From Amblyornis subalaris (Eukaryota > Chordata > Aves > Passeriformes > Ptilonorhynchidae): DNA of 64,000 nucleotides. Below, in pieces: positions 34,820 through 46,600 of this stretch. The position numbers were made by a program, and so were the translations under genes. The stretch is from NCBI GenBank assembly GCA_018881555.1, contig JACAXG010000028.1, forward strand, positions 3,677,735-3,741,734. The letters are read 5' to 3'. The stretch's first letter is position 1, and every line of letters begins with the position of its first letter. The notes below the pieces were generated by a model that ran no database searches, had not been told where the DNA came from, and was given only the letters and a program-made list of their open reading frames with translations.

Positions 34820-37800
34820 CTTGAGGAGGAGGAAAAAACCAACAAAGCAGCCCTGTCAGCTGGGAAAAAGGACAGACAGGACAACAACAGGAGCCCTACA
34901 GCTCACACACATCCCAGCTACCACTTGTTTAAAATGCATTTCCTAACTCACAGGTGTACCTACAGCAGGGCTACCACTACTGCTCATGCAAAGCAGCCAC
35001 CAGCTGGTGTTTAACAGCCCTCAGCTCTTGGATAAACTGGTTGGTGAATTCTGGCTTTCACGTGGCATGGTACAAAGAGCTCGGTGCACTGATCAACAGG
35101 CTGCACGTGGAGGGAGAAGCAGCCAAATCCCACCCAGGGAGCTGCAGCTAAATGGGGGCATGCAGTGCCATTTTGTTTAATGCTGAAGTGTGTCAGTGCT
35201 AAGGGCAACTAGATCATAATGGGAGCTGGAGGAGCAATAAGCTCTCCAGGAAGAGCAAAACTAAAATTGCTGCTCAGACCGAGTACCAAAGAAAAAGCAT
35301 CCTCTCATGAAAAGGTTTCCNTGGAGTAGGCTGGGATTCTCATTAAAAACAACATGTAAAGCATGTTGTAAAGCATGTTTTAAAGCATGTAAAACAAAGT
35401 TGGAGGGAATCATCTTGCAGAGGAGGGAAATGCCTTTTAAGTCTCTCCCACCAATGGATGCTGCTCGTATCCCAGATCCTCCTCTCTCCCTCAGGAGAGG
35501 GGTGATACACCCCCAGCCCAATAGGCCATATTCCCACCCCATATCCTGAAGCTTTGTTTCAGGAAATTTAAGCAATGTGGCTTGGAGCCCAATGTGCCAT
35601 CAGTGGAGGAGTGGGAAGAGGCTGCAGCTTCCATATACATATTCCAAAGGGATGTTCCAGCATGAATTTTTCCCTCCCACTCTGATCTGATGTACATGAC
35701 ATCTTCTGTAGAGAAAAGGGCTGAAAGAGCCCCATAAACCTATGGGCACCAATAATACAATACATATTTAACTTGTCTCCTTTTAATTAAAGGCAGTTAT
35801 AAAAAGAATCAATTTTATGGATTGCAGAGGACTAGAAAAATGTCATTAGACTTGGGGGAGGGTGGATAGGTCACTGCATTGTTAATGGACTATTACAGTC
35901 TTTCACCTCCAGGTTACTAGTGGAGCTGCAATCTGAATCTGCAGAGATTCCAGCTGAGCACCCGTGCCAAGTATAATTTAATAAGGATTTTCCTGTTTCT
36001 TACAACAAACGTCCTTTGAGTGACTTGTTGCCCCCTCTGCTCTGATTTCCCAAGCTCTCCTCCCCAACAAAACGTAATAATGGCCCAGCCTTTTGCAGCA
36101 GGCAGTGCAGGGAGCTGGGTTGGGCNGGAAACACCTGCCTGAGGCACAGGGAGCTGCTGGGCTCTCAGCAGGGCTGGATTGACACATCCTTTCCAACAGC
36201 TCCTGCATTTATTTTATGTCAAACACTCCCATCCTGCAAGGCCCATCCCATCAGTACTGCATGCAACATCCACTGGGATCCTGGGCAAACCCAAAACCTA
36301 GTGGTATCCTGCANAGCCTCAAAGAGGGAGAGGGTGACTGAAACTTAACTCAGATTGCACTTGCTTGAAAACTGCTACCCTTTAGGGACTGCCCTGGCCC
36401 GTAAGAGATGAATTTTGGGGTCATGGGATGTCCCACAGAAAATAGCCATGTTTGTGCTTCAAAGCACAGCTTTGGCATGGATTGGGGGGATATTCCCTTC
36501 CTGCTCTCTGGAGCAGGGTCTTCCTAAGCTGGCTCAAGGCAGACCAACAGTGCACTCTGGTAGGGAAGGAGCACCCCACAATTTAGGTGTACCCAAAAAC
36601 AGGCGGAGGACTTCAGGGATTTCAGCCTAAAATATCCCAACATTAAATATGCTTCTGTAGAGGCTTAAAAAAAATAAAAAAAGAATCAGTAACTTGTGGT
36701 GAACCCCCTAAAATTAACAGAGAAGATTTAAATGGTTATTCCCATGTAACATAGGACCATCTCAGTGGGAGTAAGGGGAGATAATGAGACACATGATCCC
36801 ACATTCTCACCGGTGTGTCTNTGCAGGGCCTGAATGAGAAGTTCTGCAGCAGGACCACCACAGCCACTTTCAAGACGAGGAGAGCAAACCTCATTCCTAT
36901 GCAGTTCCTGGGGCCAGCCCCGAATGGCAGGAAGGTGTAGGGGTCAATACTCTCTTGTTCTCTTTCCTGAACCTGATTACAACCAGAGAAACCAAGTTAG
37001 CAAGAGCTACTGTTCCAGGATGTGCCAGCTTCCAAATCTGAAGTGATGAGAGGCTTGGGAAGGTAAAAAAGCTTTTTGTGTTTCTGTGCATATTAGAAGA
37101 ATCCAGCTAAGTTCCTTATTTCTGTTTCAGTAGATACCTTATCCCTCTGCTTTCATCCTACTGCTAGGATTTNGTTGTGCAAATCCAGGTGCATTGGGTC
37201 ACCTGGGAATACCTGAAATACACTAATGGATTTCATAACTACTCTTTTCTCAGAACTCCCTCTCAGCTCCAAAACTGAACCCAGATTTCAAACCCTAAAC
37301 CACACAGGCCTACAGCTTCACGGCTTCCCTGCAGATCAAAGGACCGAGCGAGCACAAAGACGTTCTCCCCCTGNGTGACTAAAGGCAGGGCTGCTTTTGA
37401 GACATGCCAGCCATTCCTTTCCTCATCATGAAAAACAGGGAAGAACAATCAGCTTCACAGAGAAATTTGCCACTGAGCATTTTCAGTAATACTTCTTAGT
37501 GATCAGTGAGTTTTCATGTCAGAAAGCTTTTCATTCCCAGTGCACGAGGTCCAGGTACAAACCTCAGCCATGCTAAGTCACTAGTGAAGTATCTCACTAC
37601 TGAGACACCAGCACATCCCTCTGATGAACTCCCAGCAAGGCAAGTGATCCCTAAAGAATTCCTGTCCAGCTCCCCATGCCCAGTTTGTCAATTGGAATAA
37701 GAATGTAGCTACTGGAGCAGCTGGTGTAGCCTGGCCCATTGCCAGAGTACTCGCATTTGGGTGTTCCCTTCTGAATTCAACACAAGGTGACCATAGGCTC

Positions 37801-40800
37801 CATAGGTGCTTCTGCCCAATACTGCTGCCACATTTGGTCCCAAAGGTCACCACATTCCCATGCCAGGATTAGCTGCCAGGGCTATTTCAGCTCCTGGTGC
37901 AAGGGCAGAGGTCTGGTCATGCTCTCTGTGGACCAAGCCCCAATGTCTTTGTGGCCATCCGAAGACCAGCAGGTCCAGGGTCTCCCAGGTCTGCCTTGGG
38001 CTATTGCCTCATTTCGCAGGGTCTGACCGAGCTCCTAAGCAAAGATTGCTTCATAACTTGAGTTAAAAATTACATTTTATTTCCTACCCATCTTTGCCCT
38101 TCCACTGCTGATTTGCAGGGCATTGTGCCAGTCACCCAGTGGCTCTTGCTTTAATATCTGGCCATAAACCCCTCAGTGTTACAGCTGCTGGGAGCTGCTC
38201 TCACTGTTGCTCCCTTCAATGCAGTTAATTAAATTCCATGCACAGTTTATGGATGTAGATCATAAAACTCCCCTCACGGTAATGCTGGGACTAGATGTCA
38301 GACAATGATAAATGCCTAATTTAAATGTTATAATCATGCATTCCCCACTTTTGCTGCCATTCCCACTCCCAGGGCTGAGGTTGAGCATGCAGCTATTCCC
38401 TCCCANGTGCCCCTCACCTCTCAGGCCTGAACTCGACCGGCTCTGGCCAGTACTGCGGGTCACGGTGCAAGACGAAGATTGGGATCGTGACCACCATTCC
38501 CTCTGGAATTGTCACACCATTGAGCTCCACAGTCTTCTTGCAGACCCTCTCGAGCCGGCCCCCGACGGGGTAGAGCCGGAGGGATTCGTTCACCACCATA
38601 TCCAGGTATTCCATCTGAGTGATGGNGTTGTACGTGGGAGTGGCCTGGGAGAGGAATCGGGGTGGCTGTGAACAGAGCACTGCAACTCCCACTCCAACAG
38701 CCCCACAGTGCTTCCCAAGGAAGGGGGAATCTCAGTGCCAGCACCTCTGCCACTCTGTTTCCAATCAGGGTTTGCAAGGCACAGATGGGAACAACCCCAG
38801 CATCTTCCCACCCTCCTTTACCTTGTTGGGCAGGTGTGCATCGACCTCGTCCTGGAGCCGCTGCTGCACATCAGGGTGGGTGGCCANGTTGTAGGCTATG
38901 TAGCTGAGGGTGCTGCTGGTGGTTTCATAACCAGCAAAGACAAAGACAAGAGACTNGACCACAATCTCCTCATCACTTAATGCTGAAAAAAGGCATAAAA
39001 GCACATACAAGAAGCTGAAAACTACAGTAATTAACCCTGGGGAATTCAGGATCCCAGTCATGAGTCTAGGTAATGCTACTCCTAGCTAGGTAACAGTTAG
39101 TGAAGGAAACANCCAGCTTAACCTCCTGTACCACAAAGGGCTGGAACTGGCAGCTGTACAGCCAGAAAACTGCTGTCAAGATCAGCAGTGTTCTGTTGCA
39201 TTCTTTAAGAACAGAACCAAGGTATGTGCAGCCTGAACCTGATTCAGAAAGTCTCTGCTATCTTCTGGGACCATGATCCTGGACCAAAACAAAATAGGAG
39301 CACATGTACAGAGATGAAGAGATGTCCAGGAGCTCCTCTAAGCCATGAGGTGAGCCTTGCACTGCTGAGGGATCAGTAGCCCGGAGCATAATGTGGCAGT
39401 GGTAATAAGAACCCAGGATTTAATGCTGACAGGATGCAGCCTGCAGTGCAGAGTGTCCTACAAATACCCTGTCCTGGCACGTCAAAAGTTTACAAGCATT
39501 CTGCCTTGACTGAGGTTGATGGACTGGGACTATGCCTTGGCTGAGGCTTTATNTTCCAGTTTACCTAGGATGGAGAACAGAGATGAGCTCACGAGTGAGC
39601 AAGGTACACACAGCATATGTGCTTTGTGTGCTTTCTGCTACACAGCCAACATTGCTGGCCTTCAGAGAAGGCACAATAAGAAATGGGCATAAGGAGATAC
39701 TCACTCTTTTTGCTCTTTGTTCCACAAACACACGCCAGGATTTATCCCAGGAAATGGGATATAGTAAAAATAGAGCTGATCTGTGATAAACATCATTAGA
39801 GCCCNGCTACTGAAACCTTAAATTTCCCATGGGATTAATGACCAAAATCCTCTCCCTACTTCCTACACTCCCTATAAACGGACAAGGAACTACTGCTTTC
39901 TGCTGAGAGGAGGACAGATCTCAAGACATACTTTTGTCCAAGTTGGTCTCAGCAGACTTGGAGCCATCATAGGAGTTCTGCGATTCAATCATGAGCTGCA
40001 GGAAGTCCACGCGGTCCTGGGGAGAAAGAGGCAGAGAAGGTGTGGGTGGGGAGGAGGAAAACTTTGTCCAGNAAAAGTCCCTCGCTGAGACACCTGCTCC
40101 ACTCACAGCTCACGGCTTCAGTGCATGAGGTCTGGACTGGAGACCCTCTATGAACACAAACACTTTCTCCACTTGGATGCCCNGGCAGGGCGTGGTTCTG
40201 GCCTTTCTCAGGTTTGGTGAGCCTGGAGAGCAGGTGATACCCCACAGCTTCTGAGGATGCCACCAGGTCCCTCCCGCACTCAGGACAACACACTCCTCCT
40301 GAAAAGAAGAGGCCACCTAGGCTGGACTCACCCCGCTGCTGCCCTTTTCCCGTTCCTTCTTCATTTTCATGAAGANGTTTGTGAAGAAGTCCATGACATT
40401 CGAGGGTAACAGAGTCACCTTCATCTTTTCCAGCACAGGGATAATGAAGGGGAACAATGCTAANAGGAAAGAAGAGACCAACATATTTGAGCTCAAAGGG
40501 GCCCCCAGAAACTCTAAACTGGCACAAAGTATAGAAAGGAGCAGTACATCCGGACCCTGACCCAAAAAATTGGGTTTTGTTGCCTTCAGCTCTTTTTACC
40601 TAACAATGGCTGGAACGCAACAGCACTTGAGAATCTCCTCCACATGTTACTTTATGACCACAATACCACACTAAGTGCAGCTCTCTGGGACAGAGCAGCT
40701 CTCCACCATGTCTCTGCTTGTAGGAGGATGCTGCCAAGACCCACATGGGCTGTACAAATCCTGACTGTGGTTTCCCTGGGGAAAAATTTCTACAGATCTG

Positions 40801-43800
40801 AGATGGTAACTCCAATCCTGCAAAGTGCTGAGCATCTCCCATATGGCAAAAAGGACTCAAAGCTACTAAGGGAGCTACCAGGAAATGCAGGTGGTCACCA
40901 CCTGTGACGTTGATTCAGGGCTGTATGAGATGAGGTTTGTCATACCTAAGAATATGAACAGAGGATTTAGGAAACTGAATTGGAGAAAATTCTTAATGTT
41001 GGCGATGAAGGGGTCATTGGGGTTGCTCATGGAGTCAACATTGACACTGAAAGAAGTGCTGGTCACCACATCCATGCTGTAAGCTCCAAAAATGCTGAGT
41101 AGAGAAGAAGAGAGAGTGAATGACATGAACTCTACCACAGCAGTAAATAAGAGCCCATCCAGGAACAAGCTTTGTGAGAGGGAATCTCTCTTAATGCAGA
41201 GTTCTAACATAGTAGATCTGTCCTGATCTGGCAGTAACCATCATTACATTTTCTGAAGTTTCCCCAGTTGCATTCATTCCCCCAATTTTTCTCAGCTTTA
41301 AAAACCTAAGCTGTAGTTGGAAAGCACTGAACTGCAGTCCAGGGTAATGAAGCCTATATTCTGATTTTTATCTGTAAAAGAGATTGCAAAAATGACATCC
41401 AAAAATACCACATCTTGTNCAGCTTCTGGAAAAATTCTGGAAAATGCTTTCTTCCTCAAAATGGATCCCCAGTAAAATGAAATGGGGAACAGGGCACAGC
41501 CATCCCTTTTGAGAACAGTAAGCTCAGCAAGCCCACTGAGCACAGCAAGCCCACTGCTGAGGAACACGCTATGCCCATGACTGCTGTGCAGTTTGCCTCC
41601 ACAGCTAACAAGGGATCTGTGCTGCAGTGTGGAAAAGGCTCTCCAGAACAGCCGCTTCCCTACACTGAGCTGTCAGCCCCACACAGTTACTCACTCCTTT
41701 GCAGTTATGGTCTCATCATTAGCCACTTTCTTCTCAATGGTCTTCACTAATTTTTCACCATAGTGATTAACGATGGGGAACATCTGAAATGCAAACCAAA
41801 GCAGAAAGCACTGTTAACTCTCTCCCTGCTTCCAAACAAGGCTGGGTAATTCCAGACTGCCATCTGTCACTTGCCACCTCTGGCTTGGGGAGGAAGGGCA
41901 AGCAAGGGGAAGGTCTTATTTCCAGGCCTCAGACATTGCTTTCTCTCATCTCAACAATCTGTCCACAGAGCTCATCTGACTATGACTGTGCAAGGCTCTC
42001 CTCCAAAAATCCAGACACAGCTCCCATTCCAGCTAAGCATCCACTCCAGCTGGGAGTGAACATGGCTCCTGAGCACATTGAAAACAGACAACCACGGTCT
42101 GAGTGATGTGTTCAGCAAGATGAACATAGAGGCCATAGGGCCAACAGCCTCAGCTTGTAATACCTCATGTGCTATTTCATCCCCTACCCTGTTCTCCTGA
42201 CTCCCTCCCCAGGATGGCAGACAGACACTGTACTGCTGAACTGTACCAACAATGCAGGTGCCTATGGGTGTGGTCCTGACAAACAGGGAGACTTCCCCAT
42301 TTGAGGGGAAGGTCTGTACTCAGAAGCAGCCCAGTCCTTCTCCAGCTATTGATGCAGAGAACCACTGGCCAGTCCTTTACCTCCTTCAGCTTCCCACTGG
42401 TGAAGGTTGGAGACAGCACTGTACGAATCCTTTTCCACTGCTCATCTTCAGCCATGCTGACGGCCAACTTCAGGATCCCATTCAGATAAAATTTCTGCAC
42501 AGGAGAATGGGCNACAGGTGAAGGTTTACAGCCCCCTTCCACATGACAGACATGCAAAGAAAAACCCACCATGGAGTGTTGACTTGGCCCCTGAAGTCGT
42601 GTCAGCTCTACCTCAACCACCAAACAACTGAAACAGAAACAAAAGTCTAAGTGATAAATGACATCAGGCTGATGGCCCAATGTCTCAGCCAGAGTGGCCC
42701 CTACACCTCCCTACCAGAGTTCTGATGTTCGTACCATCAATAAACTGGGGCACATCAGAGAGCAAGCACTTGCTGAAGGGCTCAGAGAACAGAAACCAAG
42801 AGAAAACTCCTTTCCTGCTGCATGTGCTCTTTTACTGGAGAACAAAGCACAGGACTAGGTACCTACCCGGTGGTTGGTAAAAATGGAGTAGCACTCTTTC
42901 ACCAGGACGTTTTTGATGAGGATGGGGTCCAGAACAGCCAGCACAGGCTGCCTGCCATCATAAATCCTAAGCCAAGAGCAACCCAGTCAGTCCATCCCTT
43001 ATGGTCAGGTGGAGCAAAAGCAGCCCACTCTGTCTGTGGCCAGAGCCATGGCACAAAGGGTTTGGGCCTCCTGAGTCCCCTCTGACAAAAGAGCCAAAAG
43101 GATAAGGCTGAAACTGGTTTATTACGCAGTAAAACAGGAGAAAGGGAAGGAAAGTGACAAAGATGGGCAGCATGAGCATTTCTAGCAAGTGTCTGTGGTA
43201 TTGAAGAGTTGCCAAAGCCATGTGGGTTTAGATAAAAGGCAGCTTTTTGCCACGATGTTGATCCCCTGCACTNGGGCTGTCTGAGCTGTTTCTGCTACTG
43301 ATGGCTGGAGACAAGAAATCCACACCAAACAAGCTACCTNTGGGATAAAGAGATTTCCTGCCTGGCCTACAAGGCACTGAGAGGGGAAAAACTCATCTGT
43401 CTCCTCCATTTTCCAATCAACAGAGACAGAAAAACTTAAAAGTCATGGTGTGGGCTAAAGGGCAGGGAGCCTTGGGCCACAGCTGAGGGAAGCTGCCATC
43501 TTCAAGAAGCTTGCGAACATTTAATCTTTCGAAAAAATGCACTAGGTTTCATGAAGCCTCCCAGGATTTTTTTGCACAGCAATTTTGTTTTGGTTTGAGA
43601 GGTTCTCAGTAGAAGCAGGATAAGAGGCCCCGGCACAAAACCAGCGCTGTGCAGGGAGCAGGGAGGCAGGTTGAAAGGTAGCTCGTGCCCCAGCTCTGGG
43701 AGAAGCAGGGAGCAAGATGAAAAACACCGTGGCAGCCTGCAGCTTGCTTTCTGCTCCAGACAGACAGAGGAGCAGCTTCAAAGGCAGGAGGCTCAGTTTG

Positions 43801-46264
43801 ACACCAAGCAGTGGAGGTGATTTTCAAAGCTTATGCAAACAAATGACCCCTCAAACTGGCCATCATCATCCCAGCCCCACACCNTACTGAAATCCCAGCA
43901 GGAGAGAAATCTTGGAGAGATGGGTGGAGACTTTCCCAGTGGTGAACCTGGATTTTCTCAAGCTGTCATTGCTGGAATTATAGTGCTGAGAGACATGACG
44001 GCAGTGTACCTTTTTCCATTCTATTTTGGGGCTGTGAAGCACCCCAAACTGGTAGTTTTGTTCTGCAGAAACTCACCCCCAGATTCTTCCATACTTTTCA
44101 AAGCATTGCTNATCAAATTCATGGATTCCCTGGAAAAGAAGAAAGGAGAAATGAACAGTTTGCCAGNGAAAAGTGATCAAAGCAGGTCACAGCACAGTGA
44201 CCTGCACAGTGCATCCCACAGCCCCATTTTGAGCAGCAGAGGTTGACGTTGGGAGGTGCACGGTCACTCTTAAACCTCATACAGATGCTTAGGGAACATT
44301 TGCATTGGAGAGAAAAAAGAGAGCAGAGATTAAAAAAGAAATAAAAGAAGCACTTTCAACTTCCACCAGCTAACCTGATCTAAAACTGTAATGAAGNCAA
44401 GGTATGACAGAATACACAGTTTTAGTGAGCAGAGTTAGGAGGCAGAACTGGATCCCAGGGTGTCCTTTCACCTTCAGCTCAACAAGTTAGAGCTGCTACT
44501 GCCTTGTCCTCATATGATCTTCCTCTGCAGTTACTGAACTGGAGTGAACACNGATTTTTATTTTGTTTCCATTAGGGTTGTAACATGTAAGGATGAAACT
44601 TATGGGNCACATAACACTCACTAAACCATTAGTAAGAAGCCACATGCAAACCCAGCAAACACAAGTAAAACACCTCTTTTATTGAAGCCAATACACTTGT
44701 TCTGTGTTTGAAATCAGTTACCTAGCATCAGCTACTATCTAGTTATTTGATAAGGCTTGGTAGCTTCATAATACTTGAGTTTTATTTAAAAATCTATTTG
44801 TTGGCTTAGTCTCAGGCTGGCCCAACAGCAAGTGGTTGCATGAGGCATCGCTGGGGCTAATTCAGCCTCTTCATGTTGATGACAAAAAGGGCAAAGAAAC
44901 ATGCAGTTCTCAGAAAATAGCTGTCTTAGGCATCTCTCTAATATTTTTTTTTTGTTTCTAACAGAACTTCAGCTGCTCGAGAGAAAACACAGGGAGAAAC
45001 TAATAATTTAAATTACAAAGTAGTTTTAAAATACAGCACATTGCATTCAGGTCAGCCTGAACTTTTGTGTTCTCTGTGTGTCCAAAGAGCTTCCTCCCTA
45101 AAAGCATAATTTTCATCTGGGTGAATCAAGGACAGAGGAGAGAGATGCCCAAAGAACNGGAAAAACAGCACTGGCCACAAGAAGAATCTAAGGCAGCTAC
45201 AGAGCAGCAGCTCCTGGTACTCACACGCCGGTACTCCAGTGAAGTTCCCAAAAAGGGCAGAGGCCGTGGGCCAGGAATGCCCAGCTTCTTGAAGGTNCGG
45301 TAGGGCCATATCCCATAGCTGCCAAGCAAAGAACATGTGAGATGCATTTATGCAGTGAAAAGAGAAGATTCGTCCTGCTGAGCACAGCGAACTGCTTAAA
45401 TAACTGGTTCCTGTCACTCAGAGAAAGCTGAAATTATGGACCAACAGCAGTCCTGCTGAGGATATTCTTTGCAATAAATGCAGGATCACTTCGGGTATAT
45501 TTTGATGGAAGACAAGGGCTGAAAGGAGCTGCAGCCCAGCCTAGGCAAACCAGTGTACCTGGGCACCTCAGGTCTTTATTCAGGGGCCTCATTTAGGTGC
45601 CCAGACCAGCCAACTGTGACTCGGGTGAGGGAGGAGAGGTCTCAGAGCGACTGAGTTCTGAAGCTGAGACCTGCCCTTGTGTTTGTCTTTGCAAAGACCT
45701 CCTGCGATGTTCAGGTGGCCGAGCTACAGCAGCACAGCAGGGACATAAATTACCACAGCAAAATTAAGTTTTTGCCTGTATAGCTCACTACAGCTCCCCT
45801 GAGCCACATAAGCCAAAGTTTTGCCAACAGAACTACTTAATCGGGGGGGTTCTGCTGGCAGCAGCTCCGGCATCACCCTGTGCTGCTCCCAGCTGGCACA
45901 GCCCAAGGACGGCANGGGCACTGCTGTCTTGAAACATCCAGAAGTTACTCCTCCTTGAGAAAAGTTACAAAAAATTTAAAGATTTCCTTTTTATTTCCCT
46001 CCCCGCCCAGGCCAGCTCGCTCCTTCCTTCCCCCTGGCAGCGGAGTCCCGCAGCCGCCCTGACCAGCCCTCGCTGTGCCCCGAGGGCAGCGCGGGAGCCG
46101 CTGAGCGTTTTCGGCGCTAATNCACCAGAACCGCGGCCGCTGGCACGGGGCTTTCCTCCTGGCCGGTCCCCCAGGGCACCGGCCTCTACTTACAGGGCCA
46201 GGAGGCACAGGCAGGCGATGAAGAGTAGCCAGATGACGGCGGAGAGGCTGGGCAGGAGCTGCAT
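34691..46264 (-). CDS. CYP3A: Cytochrome P450 family 3 subfamily A, all 13 exons, frameshift in exon 12
   Basis: ER-anchored heme monooxygenase, paralogue of the plus-strand gene. Exons in transcript order: 46194-46264, 45225-45318, 44077-44129, 42867-42966, 42381-42494, 41695-41783, 40946-41094, 40332-40459, 39932-40016, 38822-38982, 38418-38644, 36811-36972, 34691-34819; all with GT-AG introns. Exons 1-11 join in frame: hydrophobic anchor (residues 1-24), [31 protein letters not shown], canonical I-helix [10 protein letters not shown] (Thr at about 315), ExxR in NESLR. Exon 12 is 162 bp where the paralogue and the family have 163. A base is missing near 36952-36954, and the printed frame stops at 36897-36899, right at the heme-loop Cys. 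With that base the protein would be 520 residues. Either a recent pseudogene or a consensus error; all other exons look functional. Ns at 44111 and 38956 make NAG codons that are probably Gln, Lys or Glu. Confidence 0.93.
35351..35397 (+). repeat. Short tandem repeat around TAAAGCATGT
   Basis: Three to four copies of a 12-15 bp unit (GTAAAGCATGTT and variants) in the last intron of the minus-strand P450. Confidence 0.75.
36811..36972 (-). CDS. CYP3A: CYP3A minus-strand gene, exon 12, one base short (frameshift before heme loop)
   Basis: 162 bp between a good acceptor (atcag) and donor (gtgaga); the homologous exon in the plus-strand gene is 163. Frame is correct through FRKENK, then a base is missing at about 36952-36954. 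Downstream, in the other frame, the normal sequence [19 protein letters not shown] continues to the end of the exon. In the printed frame the stop is TAG at 36897-36899. N at 36821. Confidence 0.93.
38418..38644 (-). CDS. CYP3A: CYP3A minus-strand gene, exon 11 (ExxR)
   Basis: 227 bp encoding [19 protein letters not shown] and onward to EFRPER, with the ExxR pair in NESLR. N at 38626. Acceptor cccag, donor gtgagg. Confidence 0.96.
38822..38982 (-). CDS. CYP3A: CYP3A minus-strand gene, exon 10 (I-helix)
   Basis: 161 bp with the canonical I-helix [19 protein letters not shown], then [20 protein letters not shown]. Ns at 38886 (NTG) and 38956 (NAG). Acceptor ttcag, donor gtaaag. Confidence 0.95.
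39932..40016 (-). CDS. CYP3A: CYP3A minus-strand gene, exon 9
   Basis: 85 bp encoding [19 protein letters not shown] and onward to NLDK. Same extended length as in the plus-strand gene. Acceptor cccag, donor gtatgt. Confidence 0.93.
40332..40459 (-). CDS. CYP3A: CYP3A minus-strand gene, exon 8
   Basis: 128 bp encoding [19 protein letters not shown] through to KERE and KGSSG (F-G region). One N at 40376. Acceptor ttag, donor gtgagt. Confidence 0.93.
40946..41094 (-). CDS. CYP3A: CYP3A minus-strand gene, exon 7
   Basis: 149 bp encoding [18 protein letters not shown] and onward to PLFIFL. Ser replaces the Gly seen in the paralogue's SFGVN. Acceptor ctcag, donor gtatga. Confidence 0.95.
41695..41783 (-). 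CDS. CYP3A: CYP3A minus-strand gene, exon 6
   Basis: 89 bp encoding [19 protein letters not shown] and onward to TITAKE. Acceptor ttcag, donor gtgagt. Confidence 0.93.
42381..42494 (-). CDS. CYP3A: CYP3A minus-strand gene, exon 5
   Basis: 114 bp starting [19 protein letters not shown] and ending with [19 protein letters not shown] (helix C). Acceptor gtgcag, donor gtaaag. Confidence 0.95.
42867..42966 (-). CDS. CYP3A: CYP3A minus-strand gene, exon 4
   Basis: 100 bp encoding [19 protein letters not shown] through to SIFTNHR. Acceptor cttag, donor gtaggt. Confidence 0.94.
44077..44129 (-). CDS. CYP3A: CYP3A minus-strand gene, exon 3
   Basis: 53 bp encoding GIHEFD, an unknown residue, then [11 protein letters not shown]. 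The N at 44111 makes an NAG codon, which could in principle be TAG. Acceptor ttccag, donor gtgagt. Confidence 0.9.
45225..45318 (-). CDS. CYP3A: CYP3A minus-strand gene, exon 2
   Basis: 94 bp encoding [19 protein letters not shown] through to SLEYRR, the hinge after the anchor. The N at 45298 falls in a CGN codon and is still Arg. Acceptor ggcag, donor gtgagt. Confidence 0.94.
46194..46264 (-). CDS. CYP3A: CYP3A minus-strand gene, exon 1 (start and membrane anchor)
   Basis: 71 bp, the usual CYP3A first-exon coding length. ATG at 46264-46262, then [20 protein letters not shown] and onward, a single hydrophobic N-terminal ER anchor. Donor gtaagt just after CT. The start is chosen because it gives the family length of 24 residues before the Tyr-Gly of exon 2. 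Confidence 0.92.
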
Positions 46265-46336
46265 GGTGCCCGCTGTCCGCCCGCTACCGCTGCCGACGCC
46301 CCCCTGCCCGGACCTCTACTCGACCTCTGCCCGCCA

Positions 46337-46344
46337 TCACGTGA
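46337..46344. promoter_or_regulatory. E-box palindrome TCACGTGA
   Basis: Eight-base palindrome of the type bound by USF and MiT/TFE bHLH-ZIP factors, 73 bp upstream of the CYP3A start codon inside a CpG-rich region. Function is inferred from the motif alone. Confidence 0.45.
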
Positions 46345-46600
46345 GGGAGGCAGGGAGGAGGCGGCGCTTTCCCGCCCGGTCGGAGCCTCGGGGCCGGACC
46401 CCAGGCGGGTCCCNCCGGATCAGGGTGGTCCGGGATCAGGGTTCCTCGGGATCGGGGTGTCGGTGCCCGCTCCCCTGGCGCTGGAAACTGCTGAAAGGGC
46501 GGTTTGCACAAGCGGAGCAAAGGGCGTCAGCGCCCCGAGCNCTTCCCGCTGCCTCTGGAGGGACAAGGAGCTGCTCCTGTGTCCCGCCTGTCCTAGCTCC

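Larger units (their letters stand above)
46000..46600 (-). promoter_or_regulatory. CpG-rich promoter region of the minus-strand CYP3A gene
   Basis: GC- and CpG-dense by eye compared with its surroundings, spanning the first exon and about 300 bp upstream. No TATA box was seen close upstream of the ATG. A perfect palindrome TCACGTGA (46337-46344) lies 73 bp before the start codon. The transcription start is not determinable from sequence. Confidence 0.55.
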
